Shown here piece by piece: positions 10,245 to 18,772 of a stretch of DNA of 64,000 nt. Below the pieces are notes generated by a model that did no database searches, was not told where the DNA came from, and saw nothing but the letters and a program-made list of their open reading frames with translations. Position 1 is the first letter of the stretch. Each line of letters begins with the position of its first letter. Position numbers and translations under genes: made by a program. The DNA comes from Raineyella sp. W15-4 (GTDB lineage: Bacteria; Actinomycetota; Actinomycetes; Propionibacteriales; Propionibacteriaceae): positions 3,658,001 through 3,722,000 of the forward strand of contig NZ_CP137079.1 in assembly GCF_033170155.1 (NCBI RefSeq), written 5' to 3'.

Positions 10245-11273
10245 GTGCAGTACGAGCTGAAGACCCAGGTCATCGAGCCCCTTCGCCAGACTTTCACGCC
10301 ACTGATCGAGCGCTACGGCGACAAGCCCGCCACCCGTTACCAGGAAGGGACGATCGGCCTGCAGCCGACCGAGAACTTCCACTACCGCCCGACCTGGGAT
10401 GCCGAGCGTGAGCTCTACGACCCGGACTACAGCGCCCTCAAGCTGACCGACCCCTACTCCTACACCGACCCGCGGCAGTACTACTACACGCCGTACGTCA
10501 CCAACCGGGCCGCCATGCACGAGGCCTTCGGCAAGACCCTCGACTACGTCACCGACCACGGGCTGCTGGAGCGTACGCCGCAGAACTGGCAGCAGCTGAT
10601 CGCCGAGGTGATCATCCCGCTGCGGCACTACGAGTCCGGCGCGCAGATGCTCTACTCCAACGCCTGCCGGTTCAGCTACGGCGCGACCATCGCGCAGTGC
10701 TGCAGCTACGAGGGCTTCGACCGGATCGGCAACGCGCAGCTGATCTCCCGGGTCGGCATCGCGCTCGGCCACGAGTCCTCCGCGGTGCTGAAGACCGCCA
10801 AGGCGCTGTGGATCGACGCCCCGCACCTGCAGGGCCTGCGCGCGATCGAGGAGAAGCTGCTGGTCGAGCAGGACTGGGCGGTCGCCGTGATCGGCCTGGA
10901 CATCGTCGACGAGCTCATCGACGCCCTGGTCTATCGTCACCTCGACGAGGAGGCCATCCTCGGTGGGGCGGGCGCCTACTCCCTGCTCGCCCAGCACATC
11001 GGCACCTGGTGGGCCGAGCACCGCAAGTGGCTCGACCCGCTCTACAAGGCCTGGATCGGCGACGAGCAGTACGCCACCACCAACCGGGCCACCATCGCCG
11101 CCGCGGTGAACACCTGGCTGCCACAGGCCCTGTCGGCGGTCGAGAAGGTCGCCGCCCAGGCGGACACCCTGGCCGGCACCGACTCGGTGGCCGCCGTCCG
11201 GACCCACGCCGCGACGGTCGCCGAGAAGTTCCGCGCTCTCGGCCTCGAGATCAACGACCCGCAGGGAGCCTGA
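10245..11273 (+). CDS. dmpL: Phenol hydroxylase, beta (DmpL-type) subunit
   Basis: 342 residues from GTG 10245, which has AGGAGG eight bases upstream; the in-frame ATG at 10185 has no such site. The N-terminal segments IEPLRQTF, YGDKPATRYQE, NFHYRPTWD and DPRQYYYTPYV match DmpL-type structural subunits of multicomponent phenol hydroxylases. The beta subunit has the ferritin-like fold without iron ligands and pairs with alpha in the (alpha-beta-gamma)2 hydroxylase. It is followed after one base by the effector gene. The order L-M-N-O-P supports the assignment. Confidence 0.93.
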   Translation: MQYELKTQVIEPLRQTFTPLIERYGDKPATRYQEGTIGLQPTENFHYRPTWDAERELYDPDYSALKLTDPYSYTDPRQYYYTPYVTNRAAMHEAFGKTLDYVTDHGLLERTPQNWQQLIAEVIIPLRHYESGAQMLYSNACRFSYGATIAQCCSYEGFDRIGNAQLISRVGIALGHESSAVLKTAKALWIDAPHLQGLRAIEEKLLVEQDWAVAVIGLDIVDELIDALVYRHLDEEAILGGAGAYSLLAQHIGTWWAEHRKWLDPLYKAWIGDEQYATTNRATIAAAVNTWLPQALSAVEKVAAQADTLAGTDSVAAVRTHAATVAEKFRALGLEINDPQGA

Positions 11274-11274
11274 G

Positions 11275-11610
11275 ATGACCGAGACTGAACTCACCAAAGG
11301 CATCCTGGACAACCGGCCGGTCAGCGTCGACCTGCAGGAGACGGAGAACAACCGCGCTCTGATCATCGCCATCGAGGCCGACAACGCCGACCTGGTGATC
11401 AACCACTTCCCCGGTGTGGTGAAGCTCCAGTCCCCCGGCCGACTGGTGATCAACCGCGAGAGCGTCGAGGCCCAGCTCGGCCGCAGCTGGGAGACCCACG
11501 AGTTCCAGATGGCCATCATCACCCTCTCCGGCAACATCTCCGAGTGGGACGAGGACCGCATCGTCATCTCCTGGGGTCCCCGGGTCGACGACGAAGAAGA
11601 CGAGGACTGA
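11275..11610 (+). CDS. dmpM: Phenol hydroxylase effector (MmoB/DmpM) protein
   Basis: 111 residues of the cofactor-free regulatory protein family. Visible family segments are NADLVINHFPG, RLVINRESVEAQLGRSWE and AIITLSGNISEWDEDRIVISW. The effector binds the hydroxylase and tunes electron transfer and oxygen activation at the diiron site. The ATG begins one base after the dmpL stop and the gene ends five bases before dmpN, so subunits are made together. The acidic tail (DDEEDED) is an extension beyond the usual end. Confidence 0.93.
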   Translation: MTETELTKGILDNRPVSVDLQETENNRALIIAIEADNADLVINHFPGVVKLQSPGRLVINRESVEAQLGRSWETHEFQMAIITLSGNISEWDEDRIVISWGPRVDDEEDED

Positions 11611-11614
11611 CACC

Positions 11615-13255
11615 ATGACCACCACTGCTCCGAACCAGCCCAACAAGGCGGCGGCCAAGCCCAAGAAGCTCTCGATGAAGGCGCGCTACAGCGCGCTGAC
11701 CCGTGACCTCGACTGGCAGCCGTCGTACGTCTCCGAGGAGGAGATGTACCCGCACACCAAGTACGAGGGCATCAAGATCCACGACTGGTCCAAGTGGGAC
11801 GACCCGTTCCGGCTGACCGTCGACGCGTACTACCGCTACCAGGCGGAGAAGGACAAGCGGCTCTACTCCGTCCTCGACGGTTTCGCGCAGGGCCAGGGCC
11901 ACCTCACCCTCGCTCACGCCAGCTACCTGAACGCGATGAAGATCTTCCTCGGCGGCGTGACCCCGCTGGAGTACCAGGCCAACCGCCACTTCGCGTACCT
12001 GGCCCGGCAGTTCAACGGCCCGGGTCCCCGCTTCGCGGCGCTGTGCCAGTCGATCGACGAGATGCGCCACGCGCAGACCGAGATCCACACCCTGTCGAAC
12101 TACAACAAGTTCTACGCCGGCTTCCACAACTTCCTGCAGCAGCACGACCGGGTCTGGTACCTGTCGGTGACCAAGTCGTACTTCGACGACGCGCTGAGCG
12201 CGGGCCCGTTCGAGTTCCTGATCGCGATCGGGTTCTCGTTCGAGTACCTGCTCACCAACCTGCTGTTCGTGCCGTTCATGTCGGCGGCCAGCTTCAACGG
12301 TGACCTGCCGACGATGACCTTCGGCTTCTCCGCCCAGTCCGACGAGTCCCGGCACATGACCCTGGGCCTGGAGGCGATCAAGTTCATCCTCGAGCAGGAC
12401 GAGGCCAACGTGCCGATCGTCCAGGAGTGGGTCGACAAGTGGTTCTGGCGGGGTTACCGGGTCACCGGCCTGGTCGCCGCGATGCTCGACTACATGCTGC
12501 CGCGCCCGGTGATGAGCTGGAAGGAGGCGTTCGAGCTCTACTTCGAGCAGCAGATGATGAACGGCCTCTTCCCCGACCTCGCCCTCTACGGCATCCGCCC
12601 GCCGAAGCATGTCGACCAGGCGATCCGGGAGAAGGATCACCTGTCGCACTGGCTGTACGACACGCTCTACCAGTTCAGCCACGCCGCGAACTTCACCACC
12701 ACGGTGCCCGACGAGGAGCACCTGGACTGGCTCGCACAGGCCTACCCGGACACCTTCGACCAGCTCTACCGTGACAAGTGGGAGGAGATGCGGGCCCTCG
12801 ACCAGGCCGGCAAGCGGTTCACCTACCCCGGCCTGCCGCAGCTGTGCCAGGTCTGCCAGGTGCCGATGGCGTTCCACGCCGACGGCGACCCGGCCACGAT
12901 GGCACAGTTCTACTCCGACCACGAGGGTGAGCACTACAACTTCTGCTCCGAGGCGTGCAAGTGGATCTTCGACCGTGAGCCGGCGAAGTACCGCCAGGCG
13001 TGGCTGCCGGTGCACCAGATCTACCAGGGCAACTGCGGCGGGCCGACCCTGCCCGACGTGATGGCGTGGTACGGGTACCGGGAGGGTGACTCCGGCGAGT
13101 TCGTCGGCAGCATCGACGACCAGAACTGGCAGAAGTGGCACCAGCAGATCGAGGACAAGCTCGGCAACGCCCACGAGGTCGAGACCGCCCTCGACTCCGA
13201 GGGTGTCACCGCTGCCGCCGCCTCTGTCGACGCCTCCATCGGAAAGGACGCCTGA
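11615..13255 (+). CDS. dmpN: Phenol hydroxylase, catalytic alpha (DmpN-type) subunit
   Basis: 546 residues. The carboxylate-bridged diiron ligands are all present: Glu119, Glu149, His152 (DEMRH), Glu210, Glu244 and His247 (DESRH), with spacing that matches methane monooxygenase numbering closely. Other DmpN segments are YYRYQAEKDKRLY, KWFWRGYR and AWLPVHQIYQGNC. A C-terminal YHS-like zinc site uses Cys411, Cys414, Cys444 and Cys448. The enzyme inserts O into phenol to give catechol. Resemblance is to phenol hydroxylase alpha rather than to propane monooxygenase PrmA. No ring-cleavage dioxygenase lies in the window, so catechol must be handled by genes elsewhere. Confidence 0.96.
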   Translation: MTTTAPNQPNKAAAKPKKLSMKARYSALTRDLDWQPSYVSEEEMYPHTKYEGIKIHDWSKWDDPFRLTVDAYYRYQAEKDKRLYSVLDGFAQGQGHLTLAHASYLNAMKIFLGGVTPLEYQANRHFAYLARQFNGPGPRFAALCQSIDEMRHAQTEIHTLSNYNKFYAGFHNFLQQHDRVWYLSVTKSYFDDALSAGPFEFLIAIGFSFEYLLTNLLFVPFMSAASFNGDLPTMTFGFSAQSDESRHMTLGLEAIKFILEQDEANVPIVQEWVDKWFWRGYRVTGLVAAMLDYMLPRPVMSWKEAFELYFEQQMMNGLFPDLALYGIRPPKHVDQAIREKDHLSHWLYDTLYQFSHAANFTTTVPDEEHLDWLAQAYPDTFDQLYRDKWEEMRALDQAGKRFTYPGLPQLCQVCQVPMAFHADGDPATMAQFYSDHEGEHYNFCSEACKWIFDREPAKYRQAWLPVHQIYQGNCGGPTLPDVMAWYGYREGDSGEFVGSIDDQNWQKWHQQIEDKLGNAHEVETALDSEGVTAAAASVDASIGKDA

Positions 13256-13257
13256 CC

Positions 13258-13581
13258 ATGGCCATCAACGCTCGCTACGACTACGACTACCCGTCCCGGT
13301 CCGCCCAGGCGCTCTACGGCGACAACATCATGGTCCATCTCTGGCAGAAGGACGACCTGTGGTTCGCGTCACCGGCCTGCGTCCTGGTGCCGAAGGCGAT
13401 GACCTGGAAGGACTTCTACCAGACCCAGTTCCTGCCGTACGTCTCCGCCAACCCGCACACCACGGGTGGGGAGAGCTACGCCTGGAGCCTGGTCGACAAC
13501 GCCTTCACCCCGCAGGACGACCGCACCCTCGAGGAGCTCGGCGTCCAGCACAAGAACACCCTGGGCTTCGCCCGGGCCTGA
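13258..13581 (+). CDS. dmpO: Phenol hydroxylase, gamma (DmpO-type) subunit
   Basis: 107 residues from ATG 13258, two bases after the dmpN stop. It contains the family's GDNIMVHLWQKDDLWFASP block and the C-terminal FTPQDDRTLEELGVQHKNTLGF segment, comparable to DmpO. In the complex, gamma packs on the alpha-beta dimer. It is followed by a strong GC hairpin and a 160-bp gap before the reductase gene, the only sizeable gap inside the five structural genes. Confidence 0.9.
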   Translation: MAINARYDYDYPSRSAQALYGDNIMVHLWQKDDLWFASPACVLVPKAMTWKDFYQTQFLPYVSANPHTTGGESYAWSLVDNAFTPQDDRTLEELGVQHKNTLGFARA

Positions 13582-13592
13582 CCGACACCGCT

Positions 13593-13624
13593 GGGAGGGG
13601 CCGGGACCGTCCCCGGCCCCTCCC
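13593..13624 (+). terminator. Strong intercistronic hairpin between dmpO and dmpP
   Basis: GGGAGGGGCCGGG (13593-13605) pairs perfectly with CCCGGCCCCTCCC (13612-13624) around a 6-base loop. There is no T-run after it, so it may be a partial terminator or mRNA-stabilising stem that lowers reductase relative to hydroxylase. That role is inferred. Confidence 0.6.
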
Positions 13625-13741
13625 GCCATCCACACGCCGTCCGCCCGCACCAGCGGCCGGCGATCACCCGCGCGGCGATCACCGCCCCGCTGCCCCACGC
13701 ACCCACCCGCCCACCGCGTCAGAGAGAACCGCAGGGACACC

Positions 13742-14803
13742 ATGAGCCACACCGTCACCGTTGAACCGCTCGGCCGCGAGGTCGAGGTCGCCGACGACCA
13801 GACCATCCTCGAGGCCTGCCTGCGAGCCGGTGTCTGGTTGCCCCACTCCTGCACCCACGGCACCTGTGCCACCTGCAAGGTGGAGGTCCTCGACGGCGAG
13901 GTCGACCACGGCGAGTCCTCCAGCTTCGCGCTGATGGACTTCGAGCGCGAGGAGGGCAAGACCCTGACCTGTTGCGCCCGGCCGCAGAGCGACGTCACCA
14001 TCGAGGCCGACATCGACATCGACGAGGAGTTGGAGATCCACCCGGTCGACGACTACACCGGCACGATCGTCGAGCTGACCGACATCGCCCACGACATCAA
14101 GCGGCTGCGGATCGAGCTGGACCGCGACCTGTTCTTCAACGCCGGGCAGTACCTGCGCGTCCTCGTGCCGGGCACCGACGGCATCGACCGGACCTGGTCG
14201 ATGGCCAACCCGCCCACCGAGAACCGGGTGGTCGAGTTCCAGGTGCGCAACGTCCCCGGTGGCGTCGCCACCGACGGGTGGCTCTTCAAGGACGCCGCGG
14301 TCGGCGACACCGTGCAGCTCTCCGGGCCGTACGGACGCTTCGTGCTGCGGACCTGGGAGGAGGACACCCCGGTGATCATGCTCGGCGGTGGCACCGGCCT
14401 GGCCCCGTTGGCGTCGATGGTCAAGCACGCCCTGGTCGACGAGGCGTACGAGGGCCACATCACCCTCTACGCCGGCGGGCGCACCGTCGCCGACCTCTAC
14501 GACGTCGACTTCTTCCGCGGCCTGGAGGAGGAGTACCCCGACCGGTTCACCTTCCACCCGTGCGTCTCCGCCGGGGCGGCCCCGGCGGGTTACCGCACCG
14601 GCTTCGTCAGCACGGCGATGGAGGAGGACTACGACAAGCTGACCGGCTACCAGGGCTACATGTGCGGGTCGCCGCGGATGGTCGAGGGCTGCCTGAAGTC
14701 GTTCATGAGCCGGCGGCTGTTCCCGCGCGACATCTTCCACGAGGACTTCTTCAACGAGGGCGACAAGCAGGCCGGGGTGAGCTCCCCGCTGATCAAGCGC
14801 TGA
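13742..14803 (+). CDS. dmpP: Phenol hydroxylase reductase (DmpP-type)
   Basis: 353 residues. An N-terminal plant-type [2Fe-2S] ferredoxin domain has Cys37, Cys42, Cys45 and Cys77 (CTHGTCATC then LTCC). A ferredoxin-NADP reductase-like part follows, with the FAD motif RTWSMANPP and the nucleotide motif MLGGGTGLAPL. It passes electrons from NADH through FAD and the iron-sulphur cluster to the diiron hydroxylase. Upstream in-frame codons cover the hairpin and low-complexity gap, so ATG 13742 is the start. It is the last gene of the phenol hydroxylase operon. Confidence 0.95.
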   Translation: MSHTVTVEPLGREVEVADDQTILEACLRAGVWLPHSCTHGTCATCKVEVLDGEVDHGESSSFALMDFEREEGKTLTCCARPQSDVTIEADIDIDEELEIHPVDDYTGTIVELTDIAHDIKRLRIELDRDLFFNAGQYLRVLVPGTDGIDRTWSMANPPTENRVVEFQVRNVPGGVATDGWLFKDAAVGDTVQLSGPYGRFVLRTWEEDTPVIMLGGGTGLAPLASMVKHALVDEAYEGHITLYAGGRTVADLYDVDFFRGLEEEYPDRFTFHPCVSAGAAPAGYRTGFVSTAMEEDYDKLTGYQGYMCGSPRMVEGCLKSFMSRRLFPRDIFHEDFFNEGDKQAGVSSPLIKR

Positions 14804-14910
14804 GGCCGACCGGACGCCTCGGGTGACCGACAGTGGCCCGGGGCGTCCCCGGGCGGCCGACGGCTCGCCGACGCCCGGCCGGAACCCCCGCCGGAGCGGA
14901 GCCGAGTGAC

Positions 14911-14922
14911 TACGGTGGGCAC
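14911..14922 (+). promoter_or_regulatory. Candidate -10 for leaderless thiamine-binding gene
   Basis: TACGGT (14911-14916) plus six bases precedes ATG 14923. This is the TANNNT-N6-ATG pattern seen at several starts in the window, with no ribosome binding site. Confidence 0.4.
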
Positions 14923-15327
14923 ATGCTCGTCGCCTTCTCCGTGGCCCCCTCCGGTGGGGACAATCCCGATGCCTCCCTGCACGAAGCCGTCGCCGCCGCC
15001 GTCCGGGTCGTCCGTGCCTCCGGCCTGCCGAACCGCACCGATGCGATGTTCACCACCATCGAGGGCGAGTGGGACGAGGTGATGGACGTGGTGAAGCGGG
15101 CCACCGAGGCGGTGGCGGCGTACGGCCCCCGGGTCTCCCTGGTGCTCAAGGCCGACATCCGACCCGGGCACACCGGGGAGCTCACCGGCAAGGTCGCCCG
15201 CGTCGAGGCGACGCTGGCCGCGGAGGCCGGAACCCCCGGCCAGGACCCGGCGGAGGCGGGGCGCGGGACGTCCCGGGCGCCGGGCGCCGGGAACGACGGT
15301 GGCGGCGGCGCCGGTCGGGCGGGCTGA
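14923..15327 (+). CDS. Thiamine-binding (MTH1187/YkoF-like) protein
   Basis: 134 residues. The first ~95 form the MTH1187 domain: [11 protein letters not shown] at the N-terminus, then [28 protein letters not shown] and a [21 protein letters not shown] strand region. Family members bind thiamine-like ligands as dimers of ferredoxin-like folds; the exact role is unclear. The C-terminal ~35 residues are a Gly/Ala/Arg-rich tail with no recognisable fold. The start is chosen at ATG 14923, which lines up with the domain. The stop shares one base with the next gene's ATG (TGATG). Confidence 0.82.
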   Translation: MLVAFSVAPSGGDNPDASLHEAVAAAVRVVRASGLPNRTDAMFTTIEGEWDEVMDVVKRATEAVAAYGPRVSLVLKADIRPGHTGELTGKVARVEATLAAEAGTPGQDPAEAGRGTSRAPGAGNDGGGGAGRAG

Positions 15328-15977
15328 TGAGGAGACTCCCGCTCTTCCCGCTCGGGGTAGTGCTGTTCCCCGGCATGCCGCTGCAGCTGCAGGTGTTCGA
15401 ACCGCGCTACCTCCGCCTTCTGGAGGACCTGTCCGGGCGGGACCCGGAGGAGCGTGAGTTCGGCATCGTGGCGATCCGCGAGGGCTCGGAGGTCGGCACC
15501 CGACGGGTGCACAGTGTGCACAGCATCGGCTGTGCCGCCCGGCTGGCGTCCGCCCGATCCCTCGGGGAGCGGTTCGTGATCCGGGTGATCGGCACCTGGA
15601 GGTTCCGGCTGGACGGGGTCGATGCGGCGGCCGAGACGCCGTACGCGACCGGACTGGTGACGCCGCTGCCGGAGAAGCACGGCGACGAGTCCCAGGTGGC
15701 CGAGCACGCCCGTGAGGTGCGACGGGCGTTGGAGGCGTACGCCACCGCCCTGAACGGGGAGATCCCGCCGCTCCCCGAGGATCCGGACGAGTTGGCCTAC
15801 ACCGTGGGCGCGCTCGTCCCGCTCAGCATCCCGGACCAGCAGGAACTGCTGGCGGCACCGACCACCGAGGACCGGCTGGTGGTGGCGCGGGACCGGCTGT
15901 GGCGTGAGGCGGGACTGATCCGCGCGACACACTCACTGCCGTTCCGGCGCAACGTCGGCGAGTCCTCGCCGAACTGA
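15327..15977 (+). CDS. LON peptidase substrate-binding domain protein
   Basis: 216 residues of a stand-alone Lon N-terminal domain: LPLFPLGVVLFPGMPLQLQVFEPRY at the start, then EFGIVAIREGSEVG and a helical C-terminal half. It lacks the AAA+ and protease modules, so it is not a Lon protease; such proteins are common in actinobacteria with unknown function. The ATG overlaps the preceding stop, indicating translational coupling to the thiamine-binding protein. Confidence 0.87.
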   Translation: MRRLPLFPLGVVLFPGMPLQLQVFEPRYLRLLEDLSGRDPEEREFGIVAIREGSEVGTRRVHSVHSIGCAARLASARSLGERFVIRVIGTWRFRLDGVDAAAETPYATGLVTPLPEKHGDESQVAEHAREVRRALEAYATALNGEIPPLPEDPDELAYTVGALVPLSIPDQQELLAAPTTEDRLVVARDRLWREAGLIRATHSLPFRRNVGESSPN

Positions 15978-16032
15978 GTCGAATCCGACCTCGCCGACCG
16001 GGTCGTCGCCCCCCGGGCGATCAGGCAATCGA

Positions 16033-16242
16033 TCAGGCCGGGGCGACCGTGTAGCCTGCCTCGTCCACCGCGGCGGCGATGGCCTCGAACGCGACGGCGG
16101 TGTCGGACGTGACGACCATCCGGCCGGACTCCAGCGTCACGTCGACCGCGGTGACCCCGTCGACCGCGCTGACCTCCTCGGTCACCGAGTTGACGCAGTG
16201 GCCGCAGCTCATGCCGGAGACGGTGTACGCAGTGGTGGCCAT
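16033..16242 (-). CDS. copZ: Copper chaperone, heavy-metal-associated domain
   Basis: 69 residues making a single HMA domain with the metal-binding motif GMSCGHC (Cys13, Cys16) and the C-terminal EAGYTV segment. GGGAGGA lies just before ATG 16242. CopZ-type proteins carry Cu(I) to a CopA ATPase or to a CsoR repressor. The csoR gene lies immediately upstream on the same strand with a 136-bp gap. No copper ATPase gene is in the window. Confidence 0.88.
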   Translation of the reverse strand: MATTAYTVSGMSCGHCVNSVTEEVSAVDGVTAVDVTLESGRMVVTSDTAVAFEAIAAAVDEAGYTVAPA

Positions 16243-16378
16243 GGATATCCTCCCGTGGAGTCGGTGCCGCGGCGAACCTGTGCCACGGCGGTGGTGCTGG
16301 TGAGTAGCGTACGCCGGGCCGCCGGGCCCCTCACACCGGAGCCAGGGCGGGATCAGGGCCGGCTGGACAAGGACCGCG

Positions 16379-16894
16379 TCAGGACCGGACCAGCCGGGCG
16401 ATCGCCGCGGAAGCCTCGGCCAGCTTCTGGTCGGCCTCCTCGCCGCCGGCCTCGATCGCATGCATCACGCAGTGGGACAGGTGTTCGTCGAGCAGGCGCA
16501 GCGCAGTGGACTCCAGCGCCTTGGTGACCGCGGAGATCTGGGTCAGGATGTCGATGCAGTACTGGTCCTCGTCGACCATCCGCTGCAGGCCGCGGACCTG
16601 CCCCTCGATCCGGCGCAGCCGGCGGACGTAGTCCTGCTTGTGGTCGGCATAGCCCCACGGGTTGTCGGTCGCGCAACAGCCCGCCGCATCCTGCGCCGCG
16701 GTGACATCGTCGGTCATGACGGCGTCACCGGCCTCGGCGCCAGCCGTCTCTGTGGCGTCACCCGTACGGTCCTCGAGGGTCAGTGCCACCGGCCGAGCGG
16801 GATCCTCGACGGCCACCCGGCCAGCACCGCCGCAGCAGCTCGACACCGCGGCCGTCGGCGCCGACCCAGTGAGCGCAGTGGTCTCGGCTTCCAT
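16379..16894 (-). CDS. csoR: CsoR-family copper-sensing repressor with Cys-rich N-terminal extension
   Basis: 171 residues, well above the usual 85-120. The DUF156/CsoR core occupies about residues 84-171, with DYVRRLRRIEGQVRGLQRMVDED and the Cu(I) ligands Cys113, His138 and Cys142 in the C-H-C arrangement of copper-type CsoR. The N-terminal ~83 residues are acidic and carry two Cys-Cys pairs (SSCCGG at 20-21 and GCCATD at 73-74). A shorter start at internal Met60 would keep only the second pair. Cu(I) binding releases the repressor from DNA. A candidate operator lies 28 bp upstream, and copZ follows downstream. Confidence 0.88.
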   Translation of the reverse strand: MEAETTALTGSAPTAAVSSCCGGAGRVAVEDPARPVALTLEDRTGDATETAGAEAGDAVMTDDVTAAQDAAGCCATDNPWGYADHKQDYVRRLRRIEGQVRGLQRMVDEDQYCIDILTQISAVTKALESTALRLLDEHLSHCVMHAIEAGGEEADQKLAEASAAIARLVRS

Positions 16895-16921
16895 CGTGAA
16901 CCTCCTCCGTCCATCCCCATG

Positions 16922-16937
16922 ATGCCCGCTGGGGTAT
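16922..16937. promoter_or_regulatory. Candidate CsoR operator upstream of csoR
   Basis: ATGCCCGCTGGGGTAT resembles the GC-rich pseudo-palindromes (ATACCCC...GGGGTAT type) bound by CsoR proteins. One half is close to consensus and the other degenerate. It ends 28 bp before the csoR start, suitable for autorepression. Confidence 0.45.
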
Positions 16938-17087
16938 CCACCCGGATCCCGATCCGCGGGCAGGGGATCGCCACTTCAGCCTACCCGGCGCCGGCGGGGT
17001 CTGTCCCGTACCCATCCGCCGGGCAGCACCACCGAGTACCCGGTCCGTACGGTGGGAGTGGTGAGGTGGTGTCTGGTGGTGGATTGT

Positions 17088-17099
17088 TAGGCTGGGCAG
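17088..17099 (+). promoter_or_regulatory. Candidate -10 for leaderless LuxR copy A
   Basis: TAGGCT (17088-17093) plus six bases lies directly before GTG 17100. The paralog at 29874 has TAGGGT plus seven bases in the same place. Neither gene has a ribosome binding site. Confidence 0.45.
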
Positions 17100-18590
17100 G
17101 TGAACGGTCACCCGAGCAGGAGTGGTTCCCCGGGCGGTGCGGGTGGGGCTCGGGAACGTTCTGCCGTGCCTCTGTTGGACGCCGCCACCGTAGTGCTCCG
17201 TGGCGGTCTGCCCGGGCAACCGGCCGCCCCCCGCTCGGCGATCGACGTCATCCTCGGCACCCCGCCCAGCGACCTGGGCCGACTCTCACCCCAGGACCGT
17301 GCAGCCTGCGTCGCGGCGCTGGCCTGGTGCCTGGTGCAGTCCGGGCAGGCCTCGGCGGCCGCCGAACTGGCCGACCGTGACGGCATGCCACTGCTGCGCC
17401 GCGTCGCCGCAACGGCACCGGCCGACACCCAATCGGCGTGCTACGCGGCACTGGCCGAGGCCTACCTGTCGATCGGCCGCTGCCGCGACAGCACCGACTG
17501 CGCCCGCATCGCCCTCGACTACGCCACCGAGTCCGACGACGACGCCCACCGAGTCCGCACCCTGGGCCTCCTCGCCGCAAGCCTGGCCCTCAACGGCGAG
17601 TTCGCTCAGGCAGATGCCCTGCGGGACAGGGCGGAGGAGCTCGGCCAGGCGCATGACTGGCCCGGGATGTGGCCGGTGGTGCTCGCAGCGGTCCTGATCG
17701 ACTCTCGGAGGACTGACGCCGAAGGCCTGGAGGCCACCCTGGCGTCCCTGAGGAGTGGCGACTCCGACGGGGTCGTGGAGCGCGTGGTGCTCCGCATCGG
17801 GCTCAGTTCGCTGCATGCGGTCCGTGAGGAGTATGGGGAGATGCTCACGGCGACCGAGCGGGTGACCCACGGTGCGGACCGGCGCAACTGCCCTCCGTTC
17901 CTGCTGGATCAGGCAACGGCGCTGCAGTGTCTGGCCCTCGTCCAACTCGGTGATCCTGCTGGTGCCCTGAGAGCGGTCGCCGACAGACAATCCCCTCCGG
18001 AGCATTCGGTGTGCTTCGAGCTCCTGCGTGCGGGGATCCATCTGCAACTGGAGGAGCCGCGCAAGGCGCTGCAGGTCACCGAGGCCTGCGTCGGGAATTG
18101 CCCCGACCACAATGTCGGGACGCTACCCTCGGTCCACCTGCGCCGAGCAGTGGCCCATGAACTGCTGGGACAGCACGACTCGGCGGACGTCGAGTACTCC
18201 CTGTCGGCCCATCTGGCCGCCGGTGTGGGGGCAGTGGGTCCTGCCTTCGGCCTACCGCTCGATGTCCTGGAGGGGCTCTACTTCCGGCTGATGAGGAACG
18301 AGCCCGAGTTCGGCCGCCTCATCGCCGCACGCATCCCCGCCGACGGCAGCTATTCCGATCCGAGGCCGCTGAGTTTCGTGCCGCCGCAGCTCACCGAGCG
18401 AGAAGCCGTCCTGGCCGGATGGCTGGCCACCGACCTGACCCTCGCCCGGATCGCCGACCGGCTGAAGGTGTCGATCAACACGGTGAAGACCCAGACCCGC
18501 ACTCTCTACCGCAAACTCGAGGTCTCCGGCAGGGCCGAAGCGGTCGACAGCCTGGAACAGGCCGGGTTCTTCGTCAGCCCGCCGGGCTGA
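17100..18590 (+). CDS. TPR-containing LuxR-family regulator, copy A
   Basis: 496 residues. The N-terminal ~420 are helical and TPR-like (YAALAEAYLSIGRCRDSTDCARIAL; RRAVAHELLGQHDSADVEYSL). A C-terminal LuxR/GerE helix-turn-helix follows (LTEREAVLAGWLATDLTLARIADRLKVS, INTVKTQTRTLYRKL). There is no receiver or ATP-binding domain, so the input is probably sensed by the TPR region. A close paralog is encoded on the other strand at 28366-29874, next to the pilus operon. Copy A is convergent with a Tat-exported protein gene. I infer that both regulators control the surface genes lying around them. GTG 17100 corresponds exactly to the paralog's start. Confidence 0.88.
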   Translation: MNGHPSRSGSPGGAGGARERSAVPLLDAATVVLRGGLPGQPAAPRSAIDVILGTPPSDLGRLSPQDRAACVAALAWCLVQSGQASAAAELADRDGMPLLRRVAATAPADTQSACYAALAEAYLSIGRCRDSTDCARIALDYATESDDDAHRVRTLGLLAASLALNGEFAQADALRDRAEELGQAHDWPGMWPVVLAAVLIDSRRTDAEGLEATLASLRSGDSDGVVERVVLRIGLSSLHAVREEYGEMLTATERVTHGADRRNCPPFLLDQATALQCLALVQLGDPAGALRAVADRQSPPEHSVCFELLRAGIHLQLEEPRKALQVTEACVGNCPDHNVGTLPSVHLRRAVAHELLGQHDSADVEYSLSAHLAAGVGAVGPAFGLPLDVLEGLYFRLMRNEPEFGRLIAARIPADGSYSDPRPLSFVPPQLTEREAVLAGWLATDLTLARIADRLKVSINTVKTQTRTLYRKLEVSGRAEAVDSLEQAGFFVSPPG

Positions 18591-18772
18591 CCACCTGCAC
18601 CATCGAAACCGGCCCGGAATCCGACCGTTGCCGACAACCCCGTGCATCCGCAGTCCTGACCCCTCCGCGTCACCACGGCGCTATGCGATCAGGACCGAGG
18701 CGAAGACCATCGGCCACTTCTCGCACCCCAGCCGTACGCGGACCCCGCCCGCCGCCACAGGGCCGGTGACTG

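Larger units (their letters stand above)
17041..18590 (+). repeat. Inverted paralogous copy A (promoter plus TPR-LuxR gene)
   Basis: This stretch and 28366-29935 on the other strand are diverged duplicates in opposite orientation. Similarity begins about 45 bp before the start codon (GGTGGGAGTGGTG in both) and is highest at both ends of the gene. The last ~130 bp are almost identical. The middle is more diverged. Confidence 0.8.

Noticed and set aside
11564-13174. Long minus-strand open frame opposite dmpN
   Set aside because: Antisense shadow of the diiron hydroxylase, with Val/Leu/Arg-biased composition and no motif.
11615-13255. Propane or methane monooxygenase alpha subunit
   Set aside because: Diiron ligands are shared by all these families, but the flanking segments, YHS-like site and gene order match phenol hydroxylase DmpN rather than PrmA or MmoX.
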